From an uncultured Altererythrobacter sp. (GTDB taxonomy: Bacteria > Pseudomonadota > Alphaproteobacteria > Sphingomonadales > Sphingomonadaceae), in assembly GCA_913056125.1 (NCBI GenBank), contig CAJXNC010000004.1:124001-188000 (forward strand): 64,000 bases of DNA, in the 5' to 3' direction. The position numbers and the translations under genes were made by a program. Below are positions 7,706-16,164 of this stretch, one piece after another (the first letter of the stretch is position 1; each line of letters opens with the position of its first letter). Under the pieces are notes generated by a model. It was not told the origin of the DNA, searched no databases, and was given only the letters and a program-made list of their open reading frames with translations.

Positions 7706-8988
7706 CAGGCCGTAACCGGCGCTTCTTCCCGCACCCTCACCTTGAGCGCCATGGGCACCAGCAGCGCCACCAGCACGCACAGGGCCGGAGCCGTCGCAGC
7801 GGCAAGGAAGAATGGCTGAGCGCCCATTTCTGCCTCGACAATCGCTTCTCCCACCAGCGGTCCGGCAAAAGCGCCGAGGCGCGCCACGAGAATGCCCATG
7901 CCGATGGCGGTGGACAATTGCTGCGGCGGGAACATGTGCGCGCACAGGGCAGGCAGCGCCATGCCGCCCGCGCTTGCTCCGCCAACGCCCACGCAGAGCA
8001 GCAGCGTCCAGCGAAGCGCATCGGGTGCGGACACGCTGACGCCGAAGAAGCACAGCGCCATCGCACCGAACATCAGGACGAGCGTGGTTGCCGGCTTCCA
8101 GCGGTCGATGCCGAAGCTCGCGGCCACGCCGATACCGATTCCGGCGAATTGCACGATGCCCGAAATGCGATCCGCCATCTCCTGCTCGAAGCCCGCCATG
8201 GGCAGGATCGTCGGTAGCCAGGAATTGAGCAGGTAAAGGTTCATCGCATTGAGCGCGAGCATGGCGGCGACCACCGCGAACGGAATGACCCAGGGCTGTT
8301 TGAACAGGGCGGCTTGCGGGAAACGCACGGGCTTGGCAGCGGCGGCGGGTGATCCGGCGGATTGCGGTGCGCCGCCTTCCAGCACGGCAAACAGCGCCAG
8401 CGCGAGGATGATGGCAGCGCCCCCAGGCACGTAGAACAGGCCCTGCCAGCCCCACATGCCAACCACTTCCGGTGCCAGCACTCCTGCAAGGCCGATGCCC
8501 ACCGGGATGCCTGCCGACACCACGGCCATGACCGTCCCCCGCAAATTGGGCGGGGCAAGTTCGGCCGAGAGCGCACTGACATTGGGCAGCGCTGCGCCCA
8601 GCGCGATGCCGGTCATCATGCGCCAGAGGAAGAACTCGGCAATCGAACCGGAGGTGGTGGTGATGAAAGTAAACAGGCCCGTCGCCAGGCAGCCGAGCAC
8701 GATCAGCGTGCGCCGTCCGAACCGGTCACCGAAAGGCGCGACCAGTGCGCCGCCAATGCCGATGCCGAGCAGTACGCCGGTCATGACCAGCCCGAAACTC
8801 GGTGGCCACAGGCCGAACAGGCCGAAGGGTGCGCCTACAATACTGAAGAACAGCCCTGCATTATCGGGCAGTGCGGGCAGGCCTTCGTCCAGCCGGGGCA
8901 GGGCCAGCGGCATGGCGAAAATGTCATAGCCTTCCATCACGAAGACACCCGCCATCAAGGCAAGGGCAATGATTGTCCGAGAATTCAC
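7705..8988 (-). CDS. MFS transporter, aromatic-acid:H+ symporter-like
   Basis: 427 residues with about 12 hydrophobic segments. TM1 carries EGYD (residues 19-22) in the place where aromatic-acid transporters such as PcaK and BenK have DGFD. The loop between TM2 and TM3 has the signature GDRFGRR (87-93). A repeat-like arrangement is visible in the second half. These transporters import aromatic acids with a proton. The gene lies in a three-gene minus-strand operon: it starts 3 bases after the stop of the gene at 8992-9858 and is coupled to the gene at 7358-7705. Import of the substrate of the catabolic island is inferred. Confidence 0.8.
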   Translation of the reverse strand: MNSRTIIALALMAGVFVMEGYDIFAMPLALPRLDEGLPALPDNAGLFFSIVGAPFGLFGLWPPSFGLVMTGVLLGIGIGGALVAPFGDRFGRRTLIVLGCLATGLFTFITTTSGSIAEFFLWRMMTGIALGAALPNVSALSAELAPPNLRGTVMAVVSAGIPVGIGLAGVLAPEVVGMWGWQGLFYVPGGAAIILALALFAVLEGGAPQSAGSPAAAAKPVRFPQAALFKQPWVIPFAVVAAMLALNAMNLYLLNSWLPTILPMAGFEQEMADRISGIVQFAGIGIGVAASFGIDRWKPATTLVLMFGAMALCFFGVSVSAPDALRWTLLLCVGVGGASAGGMALPALCAHMFPPQQLSTAIGMGILVARLGAFAGPLVGEAIVEAEMGAQPFFLAAATAPALCVLVALLVPMALKVRVREEAPVTA

Positions 8989-8991
8989 GCT

Positions 8992-9858
8992 CTACTCTCC
9001 CCGCCCGTCCCATGGGCTCGGCATGCGGTATGGCACGGTCAGGAAATCGGCCTCCACCTGCTGGATGGCACCGTCTGCGATCTTGAAGGCTTCCGCAAGG
9101 TAATAGGAATGCGGGCGGCGCACCGGGCTCGATACCGTCTCGCCATTGGTCAGCTCATATTCGCCGAGACTGCCCGAATGATCGATGAAGCCATAGGCGA
9201 GCACAATGCCGCGTTCCACATCGACAAGCGGGAAGCGGCGGGCGCGCAGCTCGTCGTCATAGCGGTACCAGCCCAGCGCGAATTGCTCCTCGCAGCCCAT
9301 ACGCGCGACGGGGAGCGGGAAATCCTTATTGTTGGTGGTCTGAACGCCGTTCTCGACGCGGTTGCAGCCGGGCGCGAAGACTGTGTTGATGGTCCCGTCA
9401 TTGCGTTCGATCGTCTCGAAATAGCCATTGGCAATGCGGATCAGGTCGAAGCGGCTGGCGCGCTCGGCTTCGGGGATGGTGGCTTCGAGCACCGGCTTGG
9501 TCTCGAACTTCTGCGGTCCGAAGGGAAAGCCCTCATCCTTGTTGCGCGCGACCACGGTCTCGATGCCAGTAATCAGGCCATCGCTGCCGACTTCCAGCCT
9601 GATACAGCAGGGATTGAGCGCATCGGTCTCCTCGATGGCGGTGAAGATCGCGACCTGCCCCATCTCGGGATCGGCAATGCACATGCGGTAATTGTCGAGC
9701 GCAGTGACTGTGTTCCAGCAGCCATCGCCCGGATCGAGCTGGACATTGTTCTCCGTGTTGAACACGTCCTCTGCCAATGGCGCGGCTCCGACTGTGCGCG
9801 ATGCAAGCGCAGCCAGATAGGCATCGAGCACGTCATACAATTGGTCGCGTGTAGCCAA
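8992..9858 (-). CDS. Uncharacterised SnoaL/NTF2-like cytoplasmic protein (288 aa)
   Basis: The start is TTG at 9858, with GGGAGAGG ending 2-3 bases upstream; no ATG fits the conserved beginning ATRDQLYDVLDAYLAAL. The protein contains GCWNTVTALDNYRMCIADPEMGQVAIF and, near the end, RRPHSYYLAEAFKIADGAIQQVEADF. This is a layout of NTF2-like proteins that oxidoreductase clusters of Actinobacteria and Sphingomonads often carry. Family membership is tentative. It is the first gene of a minus-strand operon with the MFS transporter and the crystallin-J1-like gene, and its promoter region is shared with the SDR/flavoprotein operon. Function unknown. Confidence 0.6.
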   Translation of the reverse strand: MATRDQLYDVLDAYLAALASRTVGAAPLAEDVFNTENNVQLDPGDGCWNTVTALDNYRMCIADPEMGQVAIFTAIEETDALNPCCIRLEVGSDGLITGIETVVARNKDEGFPFGPQKFETKPVLEATIPEAERASRFDLIRIANGYFETIERNDGTINTVFAPGCNRVENGVQTTNNKDFPLPVARMGCEEQFALGWYRYDDELRARRFPLVDVERGIVLAYGFIDHSGSLGEYELTNGETVSSPVRRPHSYYLAEAFKIADGAIQQVEADFLTVPYRMPSPWDGRGE

Positions 9859-9902
9859 GACCCTCTCCCTTTCCTTGACTTGGCAGCCTGCTACCTGAAA
9901 AG

Positions 9903-9914
9903 TAACGTCCGTTA
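9903..9914. promoter_or_regulatory. Candidate MarR operator, copy 2
   Basis: TAACGTCCGTTA, another TAAC-N4-GTTA palindrome. It is centred between the divergent starts at 9858 (minus, 45 bases away) and 9955 (plus, 41 bases away). It matches the copies at 5262 and 15214 in all eight arm bases. Confidence 0.5.
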
Positions 9915-9954
9915 AAGTCGCGGCGGAATCAGTGGTCGCGATTGGGGAGAGGGA

Positions 9955-10710
9955 ATGGATCCGAAAGGCGCGACGGCCATCGTTACCGGTGGCAATTCCG
10001 GACTTGGCGAAGCGACGGCGCGCAGCCTGCTGGCAGCGGGCGCGAATGTCTATTCGCTCGACATTGGCGGGGAGGCGCCCGAAGGCGCGACGCATATTGT
10101 CTGCGACGTTTCCGATCCTGCATCGGTCAAGGCCGCCGTGGCGCAGGTCGAGGGACCGGTGCACATTCTCGTCAATTCGGCCGGGATCGGCGGCATGGGG
10201 CAGATCGCCACGGCAGAAGGTCCGGGCGATGTCGCGGCCATCCGCAAGGTGGTTGAGGTGAACCTGCTCGGCGCAATCAATGTCACCGCCGAAGTCGCCC
10301 ATCGCATGATCGGCAATGATCCCGTCGGCGAGGATGGCGAGCGCGGCGTGGTGGTCAATGCCTGCTCCATCGCCAGTTTCGAGGGGCAGGAGGGGATGAC
10401 CGCCTATACCGCCGCCAAGGCGGGGCTGGCCGGCCTGACGCTGGTGTGGACCCGCGACCTTGGCAAGCACGGCATTCGCTGCATGGGCATTGCGCCGGGC
10501 TTCATGGCCACGCCCATGGTCGCCTTCCTGCCCGAAGCCTTCGTCGCCGAATTGCTCAAGGATGCCGAATTCCCCAAGCGCGCCGGCACCGCGACCGAAT
10601 TCGCCAAGATCGTGATGACGATCCTCGAAAACCCGCTACTCAATGGAGACGTGATCCGGCTCGATGCCGGGACACGCCCGCCCGCCCGCACCGAATGGTC
10701 GGTCGGCTGA
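9955..10710 (+). CDS. Short-chain dehydrogenase/reductase
   Basis: 251 residues. It is a classical SDR: the cofactor motif TGGNSGLG is at 11-18, the NSAG motif at 74-77 and the catalytic triad is Ser138, Tyr151, Lys155. Similar sequences with an Asp at the end of beta-2 (here Asp36 in SLDIGG) prefer NAD. The overall look is of 3-hydroxyacyl-CoA dehydrogenase type II (HSD17B10-like) or of an aryl-alcohol dehydrogenase. GGGGAGAGGGA precedes the ATG. It is first in the operon with the VAO-type flavoprotein, cytochrome c and Tat-exported protein. Likely oxidises a hydroxyl group created in this pathway. Confidence 0.85.
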   Translation: MDPKGATAIVTGGNSGLGEATARSLLAAGANVYSLDIGGEAPEGATHIVCDVSDPASVKAAVAQVEGPVHILVNSAGIGGMGQIATAEGPGDVAAIRKVVEVNLLGAINVTAEVAHRMIGNDPVGEDGERGVVVNACSIASFEGQEGMTAYTAAKAGLAGLTLVWTRDLGKHGIRCMGIAPGFMATPMVAFLPEAFVAELLKDAEFPKRAGTATEFAKIVMTILENPLLNGDVIRLDAGTRPPARTEWSVG

Positions 10711-10724
10711 CAAGGTAAGGACAC

Positions 10725-12287
10725 ATGACAGAGCTCACCCTTCCACCCGGTTTCACCACGCAGAAGATGGTGCAGGCGCAGCGTGCGTTTGAAAGCGTGC
10801 TGGGCAGCGGCAAGGTCTTCTTCGAGGATCTCGACCGCACCACCTATCTCGACAAGTTCGCGGTCAATGACGACGCGCACCATCCTTCGGGTGCGGTCGC
10901 CTGCGAAAGCGTCGAGGAAGTGCAGGCGGTCGTACGCATCGCCAACCAGTATCGCCTGCCGCTCTTCCCCATCGCGCGCGGCAAGAACCTGGGTTACGGC
11001 GGCACCGCGCCGGTGCTGGCGGGCAGCGTGGTGCTCGACCTGTCGCGCATGAAAAAGATCGAGTTCGACGAGGAGCTGGGCACGGTGATCGTCGAGCCGG
11101 GCGTCGGCTTCTACGATCTCTACGATTACGTGCAGAAGAACAATCTGCCCTACTGGCTTTCCACCCCGGGCAATAGCTGGGGCTCGGTCATGGGCAATGC
11201 GCTCGATCGCGGTGTCGGCTACACGCCCTATGGCGAGCATACCAAGAATATCTGCGGCCTTGAGGTCGTGCTGCCCGATGGCGACTTGGTCCGCACGGGC
11301 ATGGGCGCCTTTTCCAATGCGCCGACCTGGCAGGCCTATCCTTTCGGCTTTGGTCCGGGTTGGGACCAGATGTTCGTCCAGTCCAATTTCGGCATCGTCA
11401 CCAAGATGGGCATGTGGATGATGCCCGAGCCCGAAAGCCTGATGGGCATGGATGTCGAATTCGACCGCCCCGAAGATTTGAAGGTAATGGTCGACACAAT
11501 TGCCCCGCTTCGGCGCGAGCGCGTGCTGACCCAAAGCCCCTCCATCGGCAACTGGATGCGCGCAGCCGCAGTCCTCACCCGCCGGACCGACTGGACCGAT
11601 GAACCCGGCGCGCTGTCCGACAGCGTGATCGATGCCATCCGGGCGCAGTTCAATATCGGCTGGTGGGGTGTGTCGCTGCGGCTCTACGGGCGCGAAGACG
11701 TCAACAAGGCGGCCTACAAGATCCTCGAAGAGGCGATGGGCAATGCCGGGCCGATGGCGATCAAGCCGACCAGCTGGGTACGCGGCGAGCCGATCGAATA
11801 TAATGGCTGGACCGGCACGCCGATGACCTTCCCGATGCAGAACGTGAACTGGTATGGCGGGCGCGGCGGCCATATCGGCTTCTCGCCCATTATCGAGCAG
11901 GACGGTGACAAGGCGCTGGCCCAATTCGAGCGCACCTATTCGCGCTACAAGGAATGGGGGATGGACTATCAGGGCAGCTTTGCATTCGGCGAACGTCACC
12001 TGACCAATGTCAATGCCATGGTCTTCAACAAGGACGACCCGGAAATGATGGCGAAGGTCGATCCCTTCTTCCGCACGCTCGTCGCCGATGCCAAGGAACA
12101 GGGCTATGGCGAATACCGCACCCACCTCGATTACATGGATCTCGTGGCGGGAACATATGACTTCAATAACAATGCTTTGCTGCGCCTGAACGAGAAGGTG
12201 AAGAACGCCCTCGACCCCAACGGGATCATCGCGCCGGGCAAGAGCGGTATCTGGCCCAGTGCCTTTGCAGGGGAGCGCGGAGCATGA
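10725..12287 (+). CDS. FAD-linked oxidase of the vanillyl-alcohol oxidase / 4-cresol dehydrogenase (PchF) family
   Basis: 520 residues. The FAD-binding PCMH domain (about 55-230) contains IARGKNLGYGG and EPGVGFYDLYDYV. The C-terminus has GEYRTHLDYMD with Tyr464-Arg465, the pair that binds the phenolate in vanillyl-alcohol oxidase (known there as Tyr503-Arg504), and ends DPNGIIAPGKSGIWP as in PchF. Such enzymes oxidise para-alkyl phenols or hydroxybenzyl alcohols, forming a quinone methide. A cytochrome c gene overlaps the stop by 4 bases, as for PchF-PchC and eugenol hydroxylase, so electrons probably pass to cytochrome rather than oxygen. I could not assign the covalent flavin residue. No export signal is visible on this subunit. 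Confidence 0.88.
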   Translation: MTELTLPPGFTTQKMVQAQRAFESVLGSGKVFFEDLDRTTYLDKFAVNDDAHHPSGAVACESVEEVQAVVRIANQYRLPLFPIARGKNLGYGGTAPVLAGSVVLDLSRMKKIEFDEELGTVIVEPGVGFYDLYDYVQKNNLPYWLSTPGNSWGSVMGNALDRGVGYTPYGEHTKNICGLEVVLPDGDLVRTGMGAFSNAPTWQAYPFGFGPGWDQMFVQSNFGIVTKMGMWMMPEPESLMGMDVEFDRPEDLKVMVDTIAPLRRERVLTQSPSIGNWMRAAAVLTRRTDWTDEPGALSDSVIDAIRAQFNIGWWGVSLRLYGREDVNKAAYKILEEAMGNAGPMAIKPTSWVRGEPIEYNGWTGTPMTFPMQNVNWYGGRGGHIGFSPIIEQDGDKALAQFERTYSRYKEWGMDYQGSFAFGERHLTNVNAMVFNKDDPEMMAKVDPFFRTLVADAKEQGYGEYRTHLDYMDLVAGTYDFNNNALLRLNEKVKNALDPNGIIAPGKSGIWPSAFAGERGA

Positions 12288-12694
12288 GGAACGCACTCAC
12301 TTTTTGCTGCACAATCGCTGCAGCATTTTCGCTTGCCGCATGTGCCGGTGGAGACGCTTCGGGCGGGGGAGAAGAGGCTGCTGGAGGCCCACCGCCCATG
12401 CCGCAGCCGATCACCATGGCGCAGCGCCCCGATGCCACGGGCGGGGAGGCGCTCTATGTCGAATATTGCGCAATGTGCCACGGCCCCAACGGCATGGGGC
12501 ACGGATTGCTCGGCCGGCGCATGGACCAGCCGGACCTCGAATTGCGCGAGGACTTGAATGTCGACTTCGTGGTGCTGGCGGCGCGGCAGGGCATTGGCAA
12601 CATGCCCTCAATCCCGCGCGGCGAAGTCTCGGACGAGGACCTCAACTCCATCGCCGAATATCTCTCGGCCGGACCGCATGAGGTGGCGCAATGA
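12284..12694 (+). CDS. Cytochrome c lipoprotein subunit, partner of the VAO-type flavoprotein
   Basis: 136 residues. The lipobox is LAAC with Cys20, followed by a Gly/Pro-rich linker. The haem site is Cys62-x2-Cys65-His66 (CAMCHGPNG). The likely axial Met lies in NMPSIPRGE near residue 114. The size fits a single class I cytochrome c domain, as in PchC of 4-cresol dehydrogenase. ATGA overlaps both with the flavoprotein gene upstream and with the Tat-signal gene downstream indicate coupled translation. It should accept electrons from the flavoprotein and pass them to the respiratory chain. Since the flavoprotein lacks a signal, how the two meet across the membrane is an open point. Confidence 0.85.
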   Translation: MRNALTFCCTIAAAFSLAACAGGDASGGGEEAAGGPPPMPQPITMAQRPDATGGEALYVEYCAMCHGPNGMGHGLLGRRMDQPDLELREDLNVDFVVLAARQGIGNMPSIPRGEVSDEDLNSIAEYLSAGPHEVAQ

Positions 12695-13065
12695 AGCTCA
12701 GCCGCAGGAGCCTCCTTGCCGGTGCTGTTGCCGTACCAGCCGCCGCGGGCCTCGCCGGTTGGCGCTGGCGCCACGGACACGGCACCATGCTGCTCTACGA
12801 TCCGGAGATGGTTGAGGGTCGCGAATTCGCCCGGGTCGGCAATGCCTGGAATCGCGGTGTCATCCCGATCGAGGGCGATCGCATCCGGTTTGCGCGCGAA
12901 GTCTTTGCCCGGCGTCCCGCCATCGTGCAGGGCGTCAGCCGCCATGCCGACACGATCCTGATCGAGGAGGTCGGCGCAGAGGCGGGCTATGAGCGAACAG
13001 GTTTCGAGGTCGATGGCGACGCCATCAAGTGGACGCTGATGCCCAGTATCAGGGCGCGTGCCTGA
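12691..13065 (+). CDS. Small Tat-exported protein of unknown function
   Basis: 124 residues beginning with a twin-arginine signal (SRRSLLAG, Arg5-Arg6, then a hydrophobic stretch to about residue 24). The mature part, about 95 residues, contains YDPEMVEGREFARVGNAWNRGVIPIEGDRIRF and no cysteine or haem motif. The start overlaps the cytochrome stop as ATGA. A Tat signal usually means the protein folds or binds a cofactor before export, or travels with a folded partner. Because the adjacent flavoprotein has no signal of its own, this protein may carry it across as a hitchhiker. That is inference. I do not recognise the family. Confidence 0.65.
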   Translation: MKLSRRSLLAGAVAVPAAAGLAGWRWRHGHGTMLLYDPEMVEGREFARVGNAWNRGVIPIEGDRIRFAREVFARRPAIVQGVSRHADTILIEEVGAEAGYERTGFEVDGDAIKWTLMPSIRARA

Positions 13066-13078
13066 ACCTCGGTGGTGG

Positions 13079-14647
13079 CTATTGCCGCAATCCGCAGCTG
13101 AAGCTGCTTGCCAGGGCAGTGTCACCGCTACCATCGTAAATCGCTTCGGTCGGCCAGGGGCAGAGCGGGCGTTCCATCGGATCACGCGGCGGTGCGGGCG
13201 GTCCTCCAAAGCCGCCTCCGGCCTGTGTCGGCCGGGTGGCGATGATCGTCTGCGGCGGCGCTCCCGTCGTCGCCCAGTCGTCGATCGTGCCGAGCGTGTC
13301 GAACTGGCTTGGCCCGTCTCCACCCGAACAGTGATCCATGCCCGGCGCCATGAACAGGCGCAGCTGCGCGTCGCGCTGCGCAGCGGGCAAGGCGTTGTAG
13401 AGGCCGTGATAGAAGGCCAGAGTGTTGTTCGCCGGGATCAGCCCATCTGTCCAGCCATGGCTCATCAGCAGTTTCCCGCCGCGCGCGAAGAAGGCGTCCA
13501 GGTCGTCAGGCGCGATGTCGACGATGTGACCCGAATGACCCCGCGCATCGGCGAGATAGTCGGCATAGTCGGTGCTCATCCAGTCCCAGCCGTCGCGATC
13601 CGCATAGGCGAGGTCTCGGAAATAGCTCATCGCCACGGGGAAGGGTTCGGCGCCCATGGTCAGCGCGACCATCTGCATTTCCGAACCGCGCGGCCAGCCC
13701 TGCAACAGCCAGCTTCCGTCGGCAGCCCGCACGCCGTCATAGATCGCGCTCATTGCCTGCACCTGACCGGTCGAGAGGCAGCCCTCTGACTGGCCGGGGC
13801 GGCATTGCAGCTCTGCCGGATCGAAGGAACATTGCAGCGGGCGGCCAACCACACCATCCTCCACGCCATCGGAAGCATCGCACTGCTCCAGCACTGCGGC
13901 ATGGACCATGCCCAATTGCTGTGGGCCAAGCTGGACGCCGAAACGTTGCGGCTGCCAGCCGATCCACATGCTCTGCGTCATCAACTCGGTCATCGGATTG
14001 GCCGGGGCCATGGCGCTGATTGCGTCGAAATCTTCCGGATAGCGGCTCGCCGCCATCAGGCCCTGTCGCCCGCCCGTGGAGCAGGAGTTCCACATGGATA
14101 GGTCGGGCGCCCGGCCGTAGAATTCCTCGACAATCTCCTTGGCGGCGACGGTCGTCACATGCACCGCGCGGTGACCGAAATCGACCAGTTTTTCGGGATG
14201 GCCGATCGCCCATTCGGCGGTCATGCCATTGCCGACATGGCCGGTATCGGTGGCCGCCGTGGCATAGTTGCGCGAAAGCGAGCTGCCCATCTCATTATAG
14301 GAGATCGAGCCTGCCCAGATGCCATTGCCGATGCCGACATATTTGCCGTTCCAGCCTTCGAGCGGCAGCCAGACTTCGCTCTTGATGTCCGAATCATTGG
14401 TCGGAGTGAGCGTCATCCGTACGCGGCAAAAAGCGGGGACATCGGCATAGGGCGAAGCCGCAACTCCCGGAGGCGGACCGAATGCAGACGGGGCTTCGAA
14501 TGCACCGGCCGCGACGACTTCCGCTGACGTGATCGTGCCGTCCTCGAGCGCAAATCCGGTCAGGTCTTCGCAGGCCGCCTGTGCGGGGGTGGCCATTGCC
14601 AGGGCGGCAATCGAACTGGTGGCGGCGAATACGGATTTCAAATTCAC
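13079..14647 (-). CDS. Tannase/feruloyl esterase-family hydrolase
   Basis: 522 residues from GTG 14647 (GGGAGAGG upstream), which gives a clean signal peptide ending TPAQA near residue 24. The Cys189-Ser190 pair in NSCSTGGRQGL and the His-Cys pair in GMDHCSGGDG match the CS-D-HC arrangement of tannases and feruloyl esterases, in which a disulphide brings Ser and His together. GDGVVG/calcium-site-like acidic stretches (SDGVEDGVV) are also present. These secreted enzymes release gallic, ferulic or related phenolic acids from esters. It follows a SnoaL-like gene by 36 bases in a minus-strand unit whose promoter carries operator copy 3. Likely supplies the pathway with free phenolics. Confidence 0.85.
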   Translation of the reverse strand: MNLKSVFAATSSIAALAMATPAQAACEDLTGFALEDGTITSAEVVAAGAFEAPSAFGPPPGVAASPYADVPAFCRVRMTLTPTNDSDIKSEVWLPLEGWNGKYVGIGNGIWAGSISYNEMGSSLSRNYATAATDTGHVGNGMTAEWAIGHPEKLVDFGHRAVHVTTVAAKEIVEEFYGRAPDLSMWNSCSTGGRQGLMAASRYPEDFDAISAMAPANPMTELMTQSMWIGWQPQRFGVQLGPQQLGMVHAAVLEQCDASDGVEDGVVGRPLQCSFDPAELQCRPGQSEGCLSTGQVQAMSAIYDGVRAADGSWLLQGWPRGSEMQMVALTMGAEPFPVAMSYFRDLAYADRDGWDWMSTDYADYLADARGHSGHIVDIAPDDLDAFFARGGKLLMSHGWTDGLIPANNTLAFYHGLYNALPAAQRDAQLRLFMAPGMDHCSGGDGPSQFDTLGTIDDWATTGAPPQTIIATRPTQAGGGFGGPPAPPRDPMERPLCPWPTEAIYDGSGDTALASSFSCGLRQ

Positions 14648-14683
14648 ATTCCCTCTCCCGGGCAAAGTTCAGCTCTTGCTGGC

Positions 14684-15181
14684 TTACTTCCTGATGATCA
14701 GCGATGCCGGTCGCTTGCGCGGCTTCCACTCTCCATGGCCCGGAAAGCGCTGCAGGACTTCGCCATCCCACAGGCGGACGATCCGACGCTTGAAGCGCCA
14801 CTTGCCGCTCTCATCCTTCACCGCATGGTCGTCATACCAGCCGCAGAAGCGCAATTCGTATGGCGGTTCGTCATGGCATTCGGTGACGAAGGCGAAGCTG
14901 TTGAGCTTCACCGATCCATCTTCCTGCGGGAAGTACTTCACCTGCGTCACATGGTGCTGGCGGCCGGGAAAGCCGGGCGCATTGGCATAATGCTTCATCA
15001 GCCCGCGAATGCCGTCATGTCCCTCCCAGATATCGGGGTCCTCGAAAACCTCCTCGCTCATCAGGCAGTCTTCGGTGAAACAGTCGACAAGCGATTCGAC
15101 ATCCCCCGTATCGAGCGACCAGCTGTAATCGGCGATCAGGTCCTGCAGGCCGAGACGGTCCTCGACGGACAATTTGGTCAT
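14684..15181 (-). CDS. SnoaL/NTF2-like protein
   Basis: 165 residues. The N-terminal pattern LQDLIADYSWSLDTGDVESLVDCFTEDCL is the NTF2-like helix pair. It continues with an EGHDGIRGLMKHYANAPG loop and a strand RQHHVTQVKY containing a histidine often found in active SnoaL-type enzymes. The C-terminus is basic. GGGGAG precedes the ATG. It is the first gene of the unit with the tannase-like esterase, divergent from the NmrA-like/PQQ dehydrogenase operon. Function unknown; a dehydratase, isomerase or hydratase acting on a pathway intermediate is possible. Confidence 0.7.
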   Translation of the reverse strand: MTKLSVEDRLGLQDLIADYSWSLDTGDVESLVDCFTEDCLMSEEVFEDPDIWEGHDGIRGLMKHYANAPGFPGRQHHVTQVKYFPQEDGSVKLNSFAFVTECHDEPPYELRFCGWYDDHAVKDESGKWRFKRRIVRLWDGEVLQRFPGHGEWKPRKRPASLIIRK

Positions 15182-15213
15182 GAAATTGCTCCCCTCCTAT
15201 GTTGCCTCAACCG

Positions 15214-15225
15214 TAACACTCGTTA
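15214..15225. promoter_or_regulatory. Candidate MarR operator, copy 3
   Basis: TAACACTCGTTA lies between the divergent starts at 15181 (minus) and 15256 (plus), 30-33 bases from each. It matches copies 1 and 2 in all arm bases and shares CGTTA with copy 2 and TAACAC with copy 1. Confidence 0.5.
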
Positions 15226-15255
15226 ATATCGCCTGCCAAGAAGGAGAGGATCAAA

Positions 15256-16164
15256 GTGGGCAAGATTATCGTATCCGGTGCCTCCGGCCAGTTCGGCCAT
15301 GCCGCCGCTTCACAGCTGCTCGATATGGGCGAGGACGTGATCGCCCTGTCGCGTTCGACCGACAAGCTGGCTGACTTGGCAGAGCGCGGTGCCGATGTGC
15401 GCGCTGCGGATTTCGACAGTCCGGACGGACTGGAAGAGGCGATGGCGGGCGGTGAGAAACTGCTGCTCATTTCCACCACCATGGTCGGCCAGCGCCCGCG
15501 CCAGCATGGCAATGCCATCAACGCTGCCAAGGCCGCAGGGGTGAAGCATATCGCCTATACTTCGCTGCTCGGCGTGCGACGACCGGGCAATCCGTCGGTC
15601 GAGGGATTCGACCATATTGCGACCGAGGAAATGCTCGAGGCATCGGGCCTCGCCTACACCTTCTTGCGCAACAGCCTCTATGCCGAAGCGGTCGCCACGG
15701 CGATGGCGATCCCGGCATTGATGGCTGGCTCCAAGATGGAAAATGCCGGCAATGGCCGCGTGCCGATCGTCAGCCGCGACGATTGCGTGGCGATTGCCGT
15801 GGCCGTGATGTCGCAGCCGGGCCATGAGAACAAGGCCTATGACGTGACCGGGCCGGAGCTCTGGACCCTCCCCGACGCCATGGCGCTGGTATCGGAGATG
15901 GCCGGCAAGCCGATCGACATCCAGATCGTCGACGAAGAGGGCATGTACCAGTATTTCGATTCCATCGGCGCGGTGCGCAAATCGGAGGACCTTACGCCCG
16001 ATACGCCGATCCCGTGGGCGAGCGAGGGCATGGTGACTTTCGGTCAGTCGATCCGCGAAGGCTTCATGGATATCGAATCCGATGACGTGGAGCGCATTAC
16101 CGGCAAGAAGCCGCGCACATTGCGCAGCGTGTTCGAACAGTATCAGGACCAGTGGCCGAAATGA
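15256..16164 (+). CDS. NmrA-like NAD(P)-binding protein, NAD(P)H:quinone oxidoreductase 2 type
   Basis: 302 residues from GTG 15256, which has AAGGAGAGG upstream. The Rossmann fingerprint is VSGASGQFG. The atypical-SDR layout has no Tyr-x3-Lys motif, and TSLLGVRRP and LRNSLYAE are blocks shared with QorB (YtfG) of E. coli and NmrA-like proteins. QorB reduces quinones, while other members only sense the NADP state. Its stop overlaps the start of the PQQ dehydrogenase gene (ATGA). In this setting it might reduce a quinone product formed from a phenol, which is inference. Confidence 0.75.
   Translation: MGKIIVSGASGQFGHAAASQLLDMGEDVIALSRSTDKLADLAERGADVRAADFDSPDGLEEAMAGGEKLLLISTTMVGQRPRQHGNAINAAKAAGVKHIAYTSLLGVRRPGNPSVEGFDHIATEEMLEASGLAYTFLRNSLYAEAVATAMAIPALMAGSKMENAGNGRVPIVSRDDCVAIAVAVMSQPGHENKAYDVTGPELWTLPDAMALVSEMAGKPIDIQIVDEEGMYQYFDSIGAVRKSEDLTPDTPIPWASEGMVTFGQSIREGFMDIESDDVERITGKKPRTLRSVFEQYQDQWPK

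Noticed and set aside
10404-12296. Long minus-strand open frame opposite the SDR and flavoprotein genes
   Set aside because: It is a shadow of GC-rich codons in the plus-strand genes, which have clear family motifs and ribosome sites; the shadow product is His/Arg-rich without motifs.
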